This document shows positions 1 to 64,000 of a stretch of DNA of 64,000 bases, piece after piece. Positions within the stretch are counted from its first letter, which is position 1, and every line of letters starts with the position of its first letter. The stretch lies in assembly GCA_014529385.2 (NCBI GenBank), contig CM043967.1, forward strand, positions 85,869,278-85,933,277, given 5' to 3'. A program made the position numbers and the translations under genes. This DNA comes from Adiantum capillus-veneris (lineage: Eukaryota; Streptophyta; Polypodiopsida; Polypodiales; Pteridaceae). Below the pieces are notes generated by a model that was given only the letters and a program-made list of their open reading frames with translations, searched no databases and was not told the DNA's origin.

Positions 1-245
1 ACGGGTGCGACTCTTCGCCCAATGGTTGCAGCTCTTCACGGAAAGGATGTGTCTTTACGTCTAAAGTCATGTCTCTTCACCAAGAGAGGTGTCTTTTCAT
101 TTGTGTCTTTTCGTCTCCTATATAAGGAGCCCTTGTATCAGTCATTCAACCAATCAAACACAGTCTTCTGAGTCTTGTTTTTGAGTTCAGTTCAAGTTTC
201 TTAAGTCTTAATCACGAGTTTAAGTACTTAATTAAGGATTAGCAC
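1..245 (+). repeat. Possible LTR end or promoter-like segment
   Basis: A TATATAAG box lies at about 119-126, followed by a leader-like AT-rich stretch. This looks like the promoter half of an LTR or another retroelement promoter. It does not match the LTR that begins near 1241, so the two cannot be paired by eye. No ORF of substance is present. Confidence 0.25.
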
Positions 246-1228
246 CTAGAATCCTTACAACCACCGTAGCAAGTTTTTTTTTTCCCTGGACCATTCATCG
301 GCTCCACGCAAATCATCAAACCTTCAACTTCTTCAAATCGGATATTCTGCTCAGCTAGTCATTACTGCGCTATTACCTATCACACAGTGCGTGGAGCATC
401 GTCGTATAGTAGCATCATCATCTAATTAAAGGGCTCGGCCAATCTACTTCGTGTTTTGTCGATCATTGAATGCCGACCTGCACATCCGCGCCTTCTGCAT
501 AGTTGGAACCCCTTGCGTGCTCGTAGCTGCCCATCAACAATGCAGCCCTCGATTGCTACCCGTCAACAGCCGCTACAACTCCTTCACCCTCGTGTGCTGC
601 CACCTTCCTGCACTCTGGTGAACCACCATCAACCATCATTTCTAGCTCATTTTGCAAGCTCGTTCTCACCTCCCCTCGCAGCTGCTACGCCTGGATCAGC
701 TCTCGTCTTGCACCTGCAATGATGACATGAGCCTATCGTCAAATCCCTCACACCCCTAGCCTCCTAACAAATTTTGGAAGGTTTTGCATTCGCCCCCTTC
801 CCACGGTAAGTCTGCCCCGAAAGGCATTTGCTTTGAGTGCTCAATTGAAAGCGTTTTTCACATGCTGAAAGGAGATATTTCTCCTTGTCACCACAGTCCA
901 ACCTTCAAGCTTTGACTAAACGGGCATCCACATGCTGTCCAAGTCCCTAATCTCCAAGCTAGCACTAGCTCTTAAAGGGCGAATTTTTTGTAGGGAGTTA
1001 CACCTACTGAGTATTTCTTTCAAGCATAAAGAGACGTAAGAAACATTCAACCCTCAGATTATAAATGAATGATATGAAGTTGAACTACTTTAGGTCTACC
1101 TTGTGAGCATAGGATGAGTGCTATTGAACCATGAGTGATGAATCCGTTATGAGAACCACCATGATGAATCATGTACTACACCTAGATGATACAAACATGA
1201 AATCTTTACAACAGCCCCAAGTTTGTCT
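246..1228. other. Unassigned intergenic or retroelement-internal sequence
   Basis: I see no convincing coding region. The open frames are short and of low complexity. The stretch sits between a TATA-bearing segment and a polypurine tract, so it may be the decayed interior of an LTR element. Confidence 0.3.
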
Positions 1229-1485
1229 TAAGGGGGCATTTGTTGGGGTGAGCCCAACTGGTGGCTCTTGTGGGAAACCCCTCTAGTCGTCTAGGATGGA
1301 TGAAATGATTATCTGTTCCAATAGGAAAGTGGTGTAATGCTTCTAGCCAATGGCTGGTCACCTCAAAGCCTATATATGAGGCTTATATGTATGCAAGTTT
1401 GTAGTGTTTATGAATGGAACTCATTTTAGTATTTGCATGTTTCCACTTTCTCACCTCTTAAAATTTCCTACGTCTAATACTTCAA
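1229..1485 (+). repeat. Polypurine tract plus 3' LTR start (truncated LTR)
   Basis: A polypurine run (AAGGGGGCA, about 1230-1238) is directly followed by TGTTGGGGTG at 1241, the usual polypurine tract / TG start of a 3' LTR. A TATA-like CTATATATGAGG lies near 1373. The right end is approximate, because the next dispersed LTR family starts near 1486. Confidence 0.4.
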
Positions 1486-2110
1486 AAGCACTTGAAAAAT
1501 TGAGAGAGATGACACAGCCTGGCAGAGTTGCGAGCCTAGACGCATTGGCCCCAAAGATTGACGCCCCTTTCGGTATTTCTGTATTAACTTCAAGATCGTA
1601 CAACTTCCGATGGGTCCAGCTCTTCAAGCTCTGTGTCCAGATGCCTTAAGGACTAGCCCATGGGGCACTTACATAGAATACAAGGGATGCTAAAAACAGA
1701 GCCCCAAAAAGCTTCTACTCTAAAAACATCTACTCCTAAAGGCTGGAACTGCTCAATTCAGCCAGCTAAAAATGCTGAATTCTGTACAGCTGTGCCACAT
1801 ATTAGTTCAACGCAAATTGTGGAATTCCGTACAACAGTCAGCGTAATTGGCGGGGGTCCGTACAAGATGCCACGTGGCAGCCTTTGTGCAACTTTCATCT
1901 TTAGATCCCTTATAATTTTCTCAGGTCCCCCTCGACGGAACTTTATAAGTTGGTAAAACTGCAGTTCTTCTTATTTTGTTACCTTTTAAAATAACTGATG
2001 CCCTCGGCAGGAATCATAAGTTTGTGCTTCTTCTTTCTCTAGGTTTTAGGCCCTTGGCTCGGCCGGATTCTGCAAAATTCAATCAAGTTCGCTCCAAACC
2101 GGAAGGTCAC
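1486..2110 (-). repeat. Solo or partial LTR of the TGTCAC family, copy 1
   Basis: It carries, in reverse orientation, landmarks of the LTR defined at 53471-54168: the segment CATTGGCCCCAAAGATTG with GACGCCCCTTTCGGTATTTC, the repeated words around GTACAACAGTCAGCGTAATT, and the GGCCCTTGGCTCGGCCGG / TCTGCAAA block. It is decayed and its ends are approximate. Confidence 0.55.
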
Positions 2111-2379
2111 TCAAATGTCGTAATGCTATGCAAGTGATCACAAATGTAGACACCACTTAGGGAGAACTGTTCACATTATAGATCATTTTGGCTTTGATCA
2201 AGAGATTGTCATGGACCACCTTTCTAAGGAGAGTGAGTCTATGACTGGTCAAACGTACGCATGGATCAGATGCGTCTATGACCTCGACACAGAAATCCTA
2301 ACCCTATATAATGGGAATGGGCATCACGTGCCAATGGAAAAGAACAGATTAAACAACTTTAAGCACTTCAAATAACAAC

Positions 2380-2880
2380 TGAATTGAAAAAGAGAGAGAG
2401 TGCATGACACATGAGGCATAGAGTGGCGGTGTTCCACCCCAAGAGAGCATTGGCCCCAAACCTTGGCGCCCCTTTTGATATTTCTTTATATTTCTTTAAT
2501 ATGGTATAACTCCCTTGGCTCTGCTCTACATCTGCTCTACATCTCCCGTAGGTAAACTACCAGAGTGAGAGCCCATGGGTCATACTTACAGGCCCTTGGA
2601 CTCTAAAAGCAATTTACATGAAAAGCATCAAGTTCTAAAAACATATGGTCCAAAAGCATCGATTAAAAAGCTGCTAGTCCGTTGTGTGTGGGGGTGCTTT
2701 ATTTTCACTAGCTCTAGACACTTGGGCCCCATCGGACGGGGTCCTATAAGTTGACAGGACTTTATTTTTAAGTTGCCCCACTCGGCGAGGATCTATAAGT
2801 TGGTGAGAACTTCTCCTGCTTCGATTGCTTCTAGGGTTTATGCCCCTCAGTCGGGTATCTGCAGGTTGACTCCGTTCTTC
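2380..2880 (-). repeat. Partial LTR of the TGTCAC family, copy 2
   Basis: It starts with an AGAGAGAGAG patch, then GCATTGGCCCCAAACCTTGG and CGCCCCTTTTGATATTTC. It ends with a block (GCCCCTCAG, TATCTGCAGGTTGACTCCG) matching the terminal part of the LTR at 53471. The orientation is reversed relative to that copy. Confidence 0.55.
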
Positions 2881-3035
2881 ACAATCATGACAACAATTGA
2901 TGGAAGGGACTCACGTATGTCCTTAATATTCAAAGCATAATCATCCATTGACATACCCATTTTCTTCATAGTGTTGAGCGGTGTCTTCAACTGCAGCTTC
3001 CTTGCCTTATTGTCGGTCATATCTCGTGAGACCAA
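2847..3035 (-). pseudogene. Ty1/copia-type gag fragment
   Basis: The 62-residue frame contains DNKARKLQLKTPLNTMKKMG followed by MSMDDYALNIKDIRESLPSI. This resembles the UBN2-type gag core of copia elements, where an N-x-A/V-x-x-L-x-x-L segment is followed by a KM-G-S-x-x-DY motif. It is an isolated relic abutting LTR copy 2, with no adjacent protease or pol. The assignment is pattern recognition only. Confidence 0.45.
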
Positions 3036-3724
3036 ATTCTTCTACGCCTTCTTGGGGGAAATGGCATCGTGTATATGCCCAATCATTGTACTTTCCATGG
3101 TGACAGATAACCAATACATGAAGTTGTGTGCCTAGCTATATCATTCATCTTCTTCTTCTTCTTCTTCTTTTGCTTCTTTTTTTCTTCTCTTCCATATCTG
3201 AGATTGATTTTTCCGTCTCTACTGCGTGATCGGATCTCGTGCTGACGATTTAGGCCTGCTGGCTTCTGGCTGATGGCCACTCTTTGATGAGGCTTGCGCT
3301 GCTGTTGTGACCTGATTCCATAGAACCTTGCATCTTTGCTGGAAACATACTCTTCCAAACTGCCTTCTTATGACTGGTACTTATCTGATCTGAAATGTGT
3401 TACTGTCATGTGCCAAGTGGCCGCCCAGAGAGCAGCAGAAAAGTAGTGCTATCATATAGCGTAGTTATCACAGCCAAAAAGCACGCGTGAACACTAGACA
3501 AGAAGATTACATGCAGAAAACGGGTTCTTGATTTTGATCATGCACACACACAGACACATCCAGTAGCTTTTGGAAGGGCGGCCTGTTTTTGGGAGTCGCT
3601 TGGCAGAGGCTCTGGGAATGACTAGCTGGGGCGAAGCGTGAAAGAGTGCAGAGATGATACTCAGCTGTAGTGATTATGATATTTAAAGGTCACTCAGACT
3701 CTAATGACGGCAATGTGTTTGCAG
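3036..3724. other. Upstream flank or intron of the P-loop gene, nothing recognised
   Basis: It holds a CTT/TCT microsatellite near 3149-3175 and otherwise unassigned sequence. It should contain the 3' part of the intron before the first recognised exon. I found no earlier exon here. Confidence 0.4.
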
Positions 3725-57641
<53,917 letters not shown>

Positions 57642-58364
57642 GTAAACCACCATTTGTTTTTGGACTGGAGAAATCTTTTCACTAAAAGAACCCCAAAGGC
57701 ACACGCCCCAATGTAAAATTCAACACTGGTTTGCAAAATTACTGCTACACTCGCTGTTTTGTAAGGCCTTTCATGTGAGCATTTGAGTCTATAGGGGGTA
57801 ATTTGGACTTGGGTGAGGGTCAGGAGACATCGTCTCTGGCTTGATTGGAGCATGCGCCTTTATGATGAAGAATGGCAACAAACATGTTAGGGAGGTGGCC
57901 TTGGAGATTCTCCTCAGGAATGGAGATAAAGCAATAGAGTTTCATGTGTGAACAATAGAGGAATCCCTTAAGGAACAGATTTATTACCTACAATGGGGGA
58001 TAGGAGGGCGGGTCAAGCTCCCACCCCAGAATCCTCTTGACTGCCCCTTCTGCCTTCCCCGCTCTCTTCTGTTGCTCACGAAAGGCCATATCACGGGGAT
58101 TGACGTGGCACATCATACTGGTAGGGCTGCTTTTGTGCGCACCAGTTTGTAAAAGCAGATCACAATAGAGAGACTAGGGTGCCACTAGCACTCAGATGTT
58201 ATCAGATTGAGTGTATGGTCACACAGAACAATTGTAACCATGACAGCTCATCTTTACAATAAGGAATACAGCGAGAGGCGCTACGTGAGGGGACAACATC
58301 TATGAGAGTGGAAATCTTCCAGTGAGTGTCTCTTGTCCCCACTGTAACCGGCTTGGACACCCAA
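57642..58364. other. Intron downstream of the last recognised exon
   Basis: No gene or element was assigned. A + strand stretch near 57840-57950 looks faintly coding (GACAFMMKNG-like) but was not identified. Confidence 0.35.
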
Positions 58365-59122
58365 GCAAGAATCAATAGCAACACACGAATAGAAACTGGA
58401 ACAAACTCAACTCTGAAACTAAAAAGAGAGAAAAGTCAACACGAACTCTGTCCAGATGCACTGGCCCCAATGTCGGCGCCCCTTTTGGTACTTCTTTCTC
58501 TATCGATAATTGCGACGTACAAGTGCTGGAGGGAGAGACACTGCAACTTGCAACCATGCAATGATCTGCAGATCCCTCCGTCAAGGCACCCTTATATATA
58601 TGTACACAAGGGCCCTTAAAAAAGGGTGCCCCAAAAGCAGGGAACTACTAAAAATAGGTTTGCCGAAAAGCATCCTCAAAATTCGTGCTTGGTGCCCTGT
58701 ACGGACAAGATCTGGGACCTTGCTTTGCTTCTCCGCAAGGTAGAATGCTAGAGAGAGACTGTTGTGCACATATTTAAAGGCCCTTGGCCCCCAAAAAGCT
58801 TCTGCTATAAAAAGCAGTCGCATCCAAAAGGTCAGAAGCCCAAAATCTGTCACGTCAGCAGTTTACGTAAATTTGGGGTCTTCATCTCTTTTAGGGTCTA
58901 GGCCCCTTGGCCAAGATCTGCAAGTTGGTCAGGGTTAGGATTTTACTCCTAACCCTCTTTGTCTTCAGTTTGAGGATTTAGGCCCCTCGGCTGTCTTTGG
59001 CAAATTACTCCTAACCCTCTTTGTCTTCAGTTTGAGGATTTAGGCTCCTCGGCCGTCTATGGCAAGTTGGTTAAAATATAACCCCCTTGATCTTTAGTTA
59101 AGCTCGACGTTAGCTTGTGACA
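58365..59122 (-). repeat. Solo LTR of the TGTCAC family, copy 3
   Basis: The right end is TTGTGACA at 59115-59122, and the landmark CACTGGCCCCAATGTCGGCG is near 58459. The left end begins with the ATCAATAGCAACACACGAA word shared with the copy at 62634. It includes a near-perfect tandem repeat (about 58940-59050) around CTCCTAACCCTCTTTGTC. Confidence 0.7.
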
Positions 59123-60650
59123 ACATTCTTTCCATAAAAGGCCGTGTGCCTAAAATACTTTGTCTGCATGACTACATGGATGATATATATAGCTTGACCC
59201 ATCAAATGCTGTGTAAGTATGCATGGATAATGCATCAAACTGCATTCATGCTTGGTTGCAGGAATGGCTTCTATTTTCTACACTGAAGTGCATGCCATTG
59301 CTTGGACCTCTTGTTCGAGGCCATTGTGAAACTTTCTTGGGTTGCAAATGTGCTCAACTAAGCATTAACATTGTAAGTTTTGTCACAAGCAAGTCCACGG
59401 TCTTGGCATTGTCTAGAAATTATAGTCAGAACTTTGTAAAGCGTGCAACGGCCACATTGCATGCTACTTAATTATGCTATTTAATCTCTTGGAGGAAATA
59501 TGTTTGCGAAGACCTTGCATACTTTTGGTCGATTACAAAGTTGCCGAAATGAAGGCATTAAAGGCCCCGTCTGGCTATTGGGGTGTTAAAAGTTCCCTTT
59601 TTTTTTCTTTTTTTGGCAAGAGGCAAGGCTCATTGTGAAGACATGTGCACACATTGTAAAGATTCTTTGTTTGGTCACCATGGGTCTTATGTATGAGCTT
59701 ATTGATTGTAGGTTGAACGGATGGAAAAGATGCAGATAGTAAAATGAAACAAATCAAGAATCTATCATCAGTATATTGAAGATTTTACGCACACCATTGC
59801 ATGTTGGGGGGTATATCTTGCATCCCTTGTGAAAAAAGATTAGTATTGAAAGGTTTATAAAGGAAGGGTTACAATTTGTGGAGAAATATTCTCAAAGAGA
59901 ATTTTAGACTTGCAAGGTGTTCTCGTTGATGAGTTGAACAACTGTAAGACAATTTCTCGTCCCATTGCAAAAGAGGAAAAAATATTACAAGGGGGAGTGA
60001 AATGTGAGTTGGCATACCCAAATTTCAAATTCTTGGGCTTAGCGCTTTGTCAAGATACACATGCCTATCCTTGCAAAGCAACTTGCTCCACTGTCTAATG
60101 GATGGTGGGCCAAGGTAATTGTAAAACAAGCCGGGTAGACTGAAGACCAAGAGCAAGTATAGAAAATTCCGGCATCAGATTGCTTGTAGGGCCTATAGTC
60201 ACTATAACGCAGTGAAGTTTTTGCCGAAGATAACAAGTATTGGGTGCGAAGACTGTTGTAGGGAAAGCTACCATGCATGATTTTGTTGGACGAAGGTGAA
60301 GTTGTCCGTCAGGAAGCTTGGGGAAAGATTACCACCATGCCGACTTGCCACATGGGGGGGTTAAAGAGATACATCATAAGTATCTCGCTAGCCAAAATGT
60401 TGGATCTAGCACAACATTTTGCGGGGGAGAACTATTGGTAGGTCTTATTGAGAATCTTTTCTCTGATAGGACTTAGCACGTGTAAAGTGGAGAGTGTTGC
60501 TAAATGGACTATTTTCTTATTTTTTCGAGTAATTTCTTTTTATTGAAATTCGGATATTTAAACGTGTGCACTTGAATTGTAAGGTTAGGAACTGTAGATC
60601 TACTTGAATTATTAAAAGCCATCAGGAACGGACAACCCTGATGTGTCATA
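59123..60650. other. Unassigned region between solo LTRs
   Basis: I recognise no gene. A TGTTGGATCTAGCACAACA word followed by GCGGGGGAGAA at about 60400-60430 could be an LTR/polypurine border, but its partner was not found. Confidence 0.35.
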
Positions 60651-60830
60651 TGTCACAAAATGATGACGTGGCATGTCCATATGAATAAAATGACTATTTT
60701 ATAAGTTGTTCCCAACTTGTGGGGTCCCGTTTGATGGGGCCTAGGGGACACATAAATAGAAGAAAAGAGAGAAGAACATAATCGCGTGGAGCTGCTGACG
60801 CGGCAGGCTGTACGTGTTGAAATAGGGTTG
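60651..60830 (+). repeat. LTR fragment of the TGTCAC family, copy 4
   Basis: It starts TGTCACAAAATGATGACGTG and includes TGTGGGGTCCCGTTTGATGG and ACGCGGCAGGCTGTACG, in the same order as the LTR at 53471. It is truncated on the right. Confidence 0.65.
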
Positions 60831-61095
60831 CAAGGAAACACACAGCCTCGAGAAGATGAAGGAAGCTCAAGGTACACAACAAAGAGTAGTATTACTTAGT
60901 GTGCAATGGACATAAAAGTTAACCCTAGAGTGATGGACGTATATACAATGCATTGGGGAAAAAATCTCGTAGTGAGGGAAAATATGCCCCAGCTGTCCTA
61001 AGTGTGTTCACACACATCACTAGCACATGTATGATGGGCGGTGAACAAGAGCTGACACATGAAGTATAGGGAAGCGCCATGCCGTGAGGACATGA

Positions 61096-61500
61096 TCAAT
61101 CCACAAAGGGGAGTAAGCCCAAAGCTTTGTGGAAAGCTTCGAACTTCTCATGAGACAATGCCTTCGTGCAAAGATCGGCGAGGTTGTCTTGTGTTGGCAC
61201 ATAAGCCAAGCTGATCTCTCTTGCTGAGAGTCTCTCCTTGACATAGGGGAGTAAGCCCAAAGCTTTGCGGAAAGCTTCGAACTTCTCACGAGACAATGCC
61301 TTCGTGCAAAGATCAGCGAGGTTGTCCTGTGTTGGCACATAAGCCAAGCTGATCTCTCTTGCTGAGAGTCTCTCCTTGACATAGTGGTAATGCACCTCAA
61401 TGTGCTTTGTGCGAGCATGAAAAACTGAGTTCCTTGCAACTGCCAATGCACTCTGATTGTCAGTGTAGATGATGTTGGTAGTGTCCTGTCCAACATCCAA
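61096..61500 (-). pseudogene. Copia RNase H with a 138-bp tandem duplication
   Basis: It contains IIYTDNQSALAVARNSVFHA and RTKHIEVHYHYVKERLSARE, then LAYVPTQDNLADLCTKALS. The 46-codon block from YVKERL to ALGLLP is present twice in frame (starting about 61380 and 61242) with two amino acid differences (Arg versus His). The copia RNase H active residues are present. Confidence 0.8.
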
Positions 61501-61627
61501 ATCAGCTATAAGGCGTCTGAGTCATACACACTCAACCGTAACTGTGAAGACGTCCCTGTACTCAACCTCACAACTGGAAGTGGCCACAGTAGTTTGCTTC
61601 TTGCTCAACCATGATATGCATGAACTG

Positions 61628-62633
61628 TCAAGCATGAAACAGAACCACTTGTGGACCCTGCGTATCAAAACAACTTGCCCAATCTAAGTCCGAAAAAGCA
61701 TGTAAATCGAGCGGCCCTTGGGATAAAACAACACAAGATGTAAAGTGCCACTCAAGTAGCGAAAGATCCACTTGACTGCCAATGCTTAGACCCTGAGCTA
61801 TGCATAAATCTGCTGACCCGTGAGACTGCAAACTGAATATCTGGCCTCGTATTGCATTCATAAATAAGGCATCCAATAGCAGTTTGGTAAAGAGTGACAT
61901 CGGTAGGATCACTAGCATCATGAAGATTCAATTTCAAACCTGTTTACATGGGAGTGGCAATAGGTTTGCAATCCTCAAGTCTCAAACTTACATAGCAATG
62001 TCTCTATGTAACTTGTTTGACACGAGGCAATACCACCATCACACTGCTCAAAACTATATGCCCAAGTAATGATGCAGTAGTCTCAAATCTTCCGTCTTGA
62101 AAGTAGCATTCAAATCAGCCTTAAATTCAGCAATATGTGCGTGATCAACAAATCATCCACATATAGAACAACGATGAGAAGTACATCACCCTCACGCTTC
62201 ACATACAAAGTGCTTTATGTTGGACTGTTACGAAAGCCTCGTTTAACCAAATGAGTGTCAGCTTTCTCATATCAATCCCGAGGAGATTGCTTCAACCCAT
62301 ACAAAGCTTTCTTACCTTTGCACACTTATCTTCCTGCCCTTTACTGACAAAACCGCGAGGCTGCGTTACAAAAACTTCCTCAAATATGTCACCATGCAAG
62401 AAAGCAGTAACGATATTTGACTGATGTACATCCCATCCAAACTGAGTTGCTTATGCACATAGGAAACGCACAATAGTCAGACGACAAGTGGGAGCAAAAG
62501 TCTCTTCATAATCTATGCCTTTTTGCTATGCACAACCCTCTGCAACAAGTCGAGCCTTATAGCGATCAATCTCACCATCTGGCTTGCGTTTCAACTTGTA
62601 AACCCACTTCGTACCAATGACAATCCATGCGAG
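61628..62633 (-). pseudogene. Copia reverse transcriptase, frameshifted
   Basis: From the right: AWIVIGTKWVYKLKRKPDGE, IDRYKARLVAEG, YEETFAPTCRL, FGWDVHQSNIVTAFLHGDIF, LLIVVLYVDDLL (YVDD near 62165-62154), and the end YQTAIGCLIYECNTRPDIQF with SRFMHSSGSKHWQ. There are several indels and stops. Confidence 0.8.
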
Positions 62634-63160
62634 AAATCAATAGCAACACACGAACAGAAACTTCATAATCATTGAACTTTAATAGAAAGAGAGAGAGAGA
62701 GTCGACACGGCCCGACGGAGTTCCATGCCCAGAGGTATTGGCCCCAAACACTGGCACCCCTTTCAATATTTCTTTCTATATTAATGGTGCTTGCTCTCAG
62801 ACTCTACGTCCAGATGCTTTGAGAAGTGAGACCCTTGGGTCACTTATAAACATTACAAGGGGTGCTAAAAGCAGAGCCCCAAAAGCATGAAAAGTCACAA
62901 GCAACTTAGTCCCAAAAGTTGCCAAAAACAGTCCACGCAGCCTGCAAAAATCCGTACAGCCACGTTAAAAGTCAGCGCGATCTGCGGAAATCTGTACAGC
63001 CACGTCAGCAGTCAACGTGATCTGTGGTGTCCATAGAGCTACTACGTCAGTAGGCTTCTACGCAATTTTAAGATCTGTGTGTCCCTTGGGCCCCTCGTCC
63101 CTTGGCCATAAGTTGGGATAACTTTATTGTAGGGTCATGCCACGTAAGCAGTTTGTGACA
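62634..63160 (-). repeat. Solo LTR of the TGTCAC family, copy 5, inside copia pol
   Basis: It ends TTTGTGACA at 63152-63160. The landmark TATTGGCCCCAAACACTGGC is near 62734. It separates FDEA (right flank) from AWIVIGTKW (left flank) of the copia protein, so a few dozen codons were lost at the insertion. No target duplication was seen. Confidence 0.7.
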
Positions 63161-63164
63161 TTCT

Positions 63165-63451
63165 ATGCTTCATCAAAAGACAGGTTTCTCAACATCACAC
63201 AAGCTAGACATAGCTAAAGCGTAACAATCTGATGCATAAGATGCATGGCAAGAACCTGATGGAGTACGACTAGACAAAGATGCATCCAATTTACTGTCAC
63301 GCAAAGTATGCATCAGCCATTTTGGCATGCCTCTAGCTTGCTCATTCTCAGCCCTTTCCACATCAAGTACATCATGTACATCTACATCAGTAATAGGTTG
63401 ATGTGTAACATTTTTAGAAACCCCCATAGGTTGTATGTACATTTGTCTCAT
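63165..63451 (-). pseudogene. Copia integrase-RT linker part
   Basis: ARGMPKWLMHTLRDSKLDAS, then SRTPSGSCHASYASDCYALA and MSSLCDVEKPVF, is the spacer normally found between integrase and RT in plant copia elements. Confidence 0.6.
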
Positions 63452-63524
63452 TCGAATTTACATTCGAATTTCCACCATTGAAAAGAGGCAATAAACTGTC
63501 ATAAAGTTCCTGTGAGGCTTGAGC

Positions 63525-63998
63525 TTACATTATTGTCTCTACTACATGACAGCAAGGGCTGAACAGAGTTTTTGCATCTGAAACAGCCTTTGAATCCACA
63601 ACTGCATTTGCAAAATTTTGCCCACACTTGTCATACAAAGTGTCATACAAAGTAAGCTTATATAGCCCACGACAAAAAATGCCAGATGCAGCAATTTCAT
63701 CTCCAAAACTGAGATCATGGACTGTACATATGTCATCCACCAATTTGACAAGACCAAGTCTAGCTAGTGTAGATATAGACAAAAGGTTCTTTTTGATCCC
63801 AGGTACATAAAGTGCATCAACAAGTCTGAAAGAATTGCCATTCGCAGCAGTTAGCACAATCTTTCCAACTCCCTTGACTGGATAAGAGGCATTATTAGCA
63901 CAAGTGACTGTATTTCCACGAGAGACATCCTGGAGAGAGAGAAACAAGTCACGATGAGAGGTAACGTGCTTTGTAGCACCATTGTCAAAGCACCACAC
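63525..63998 (-). pseudogene. Copia protease region, partial
   Basis: MWCFDNGATKHVTSHRDLFL is the protease active-site segment (normally D-S-G-A, here D-N-G-A). It is followed by GNTVTCANNASYPVKGVGKI and ALYVPGIKKNLLSISTLARL. The frame continues past the window edge. It ends shortly after the pre-integrase start (GLYKLTLYDTLYD). Confidence 0.7.
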
Positions 63999-64000
63999 AT

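Larger units (their letters stand above)
60980..64000 (-). mobile_element. Ty1/copia pol relic, interrupted by a solo LTR and running off the window
   Basis: Right to left: protease-like start (63998-63525), integrase C-terminal/linker part (63451-63165), solo LTR (63160-62634), RT (62633-61628), and RNase H (61500-61096). GAG-pre-integrase and the integrase core are missing between the first two. Frames are broken in the RT. Confidence 0.8.

Noticed and set aside
456-722. 88-residue frame as a first exon of the P-loop gene
   Set aside because: The composition is low complexity (Pro, Leu, Ser, His) and unlike the conserved N-terminus of the family; it lies within LTR-like sequence.
59223-60098. 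Short + strand frames as further exons of the P-loop gene
   Set aside because: None carries the expected C-terminal family motifs, and no phase-compatible splice sites were found.

Overview
The window is nuclear DNA of a land plant with a large, transposon-rich genome. The evidence is spliced exons with GT/AG borders, plant-type Ty1/copia, Ty3-like and LINE retrotransposons, and many (AG)n microsatellites. A Penelope-like element and very long introns suggest a seed-free plant (fern, lycophyte or bryophyte), but the species is inference only.

The only host gene I can support is on the + strand. It is a P-loop kinase-like protein of the 2-phosphoglycerate-kinase-related / LPA1-like group. Ten consecutive coding exons can be placed from 3725 to 57641, with the splice phases agreeing throughout. 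The first and last exons lie outside the window or were not recognised. Intron 7 (8558-56882) is about 48.3 kb and holds most of the window.

Region by region: 1-3100 holds LTR-retrotransposon debris; 3725-8557 holds exons 1-7; 8870-10525 is a LINE relic (LINE-H, minus). 11137-14321 is a Penelope-like element with an N-terminal GIY-YIG nuclease and an RT, broken only by three frameshifts. 15545-26568 is a head-to-tail series of minus-strand LINEs (A, C, E) separated by (AG)n tracts, including LINE-C with both ORFs open. 27760-32655 holds an ORF1 fragment and LINE-D; 32690-33590 a G-rich minisatellite; 33590-36640 a Ty3-like gag/protease relic; 37135-39940 LINE-F. 40434-52595 is a plus-strand L1-type LINE (LINE-L) split by a young gag-only LTR retrotransposon (46308-52127) with a CTCAG target duplication. 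52665-53470 is LINE-G, and 53471-56527 a small non-autonomous LTR element. 56883-57641 holds exons 8-10; 58365-64000 holds solo LTRs and a broken Ty1/copia pol.

The most interesting signals concern the minus-strand LINEs. In all three copies where the ORF1/ORF2 junction survives, ORF2 follows ORF1 in the same frame across a single stop (TAG-GGA, TGA-CGG, TGA-CGG), with no ATG ahead of the endonuclease core; this suggests stop-codon readthrough. Their 3' ends share a conserved hairpin followed by a pyrimidine microsatellite tail, and differently truncated copies all abut (AG)n, suggesting insertion into (TC)n/(AG)n microsatellites.
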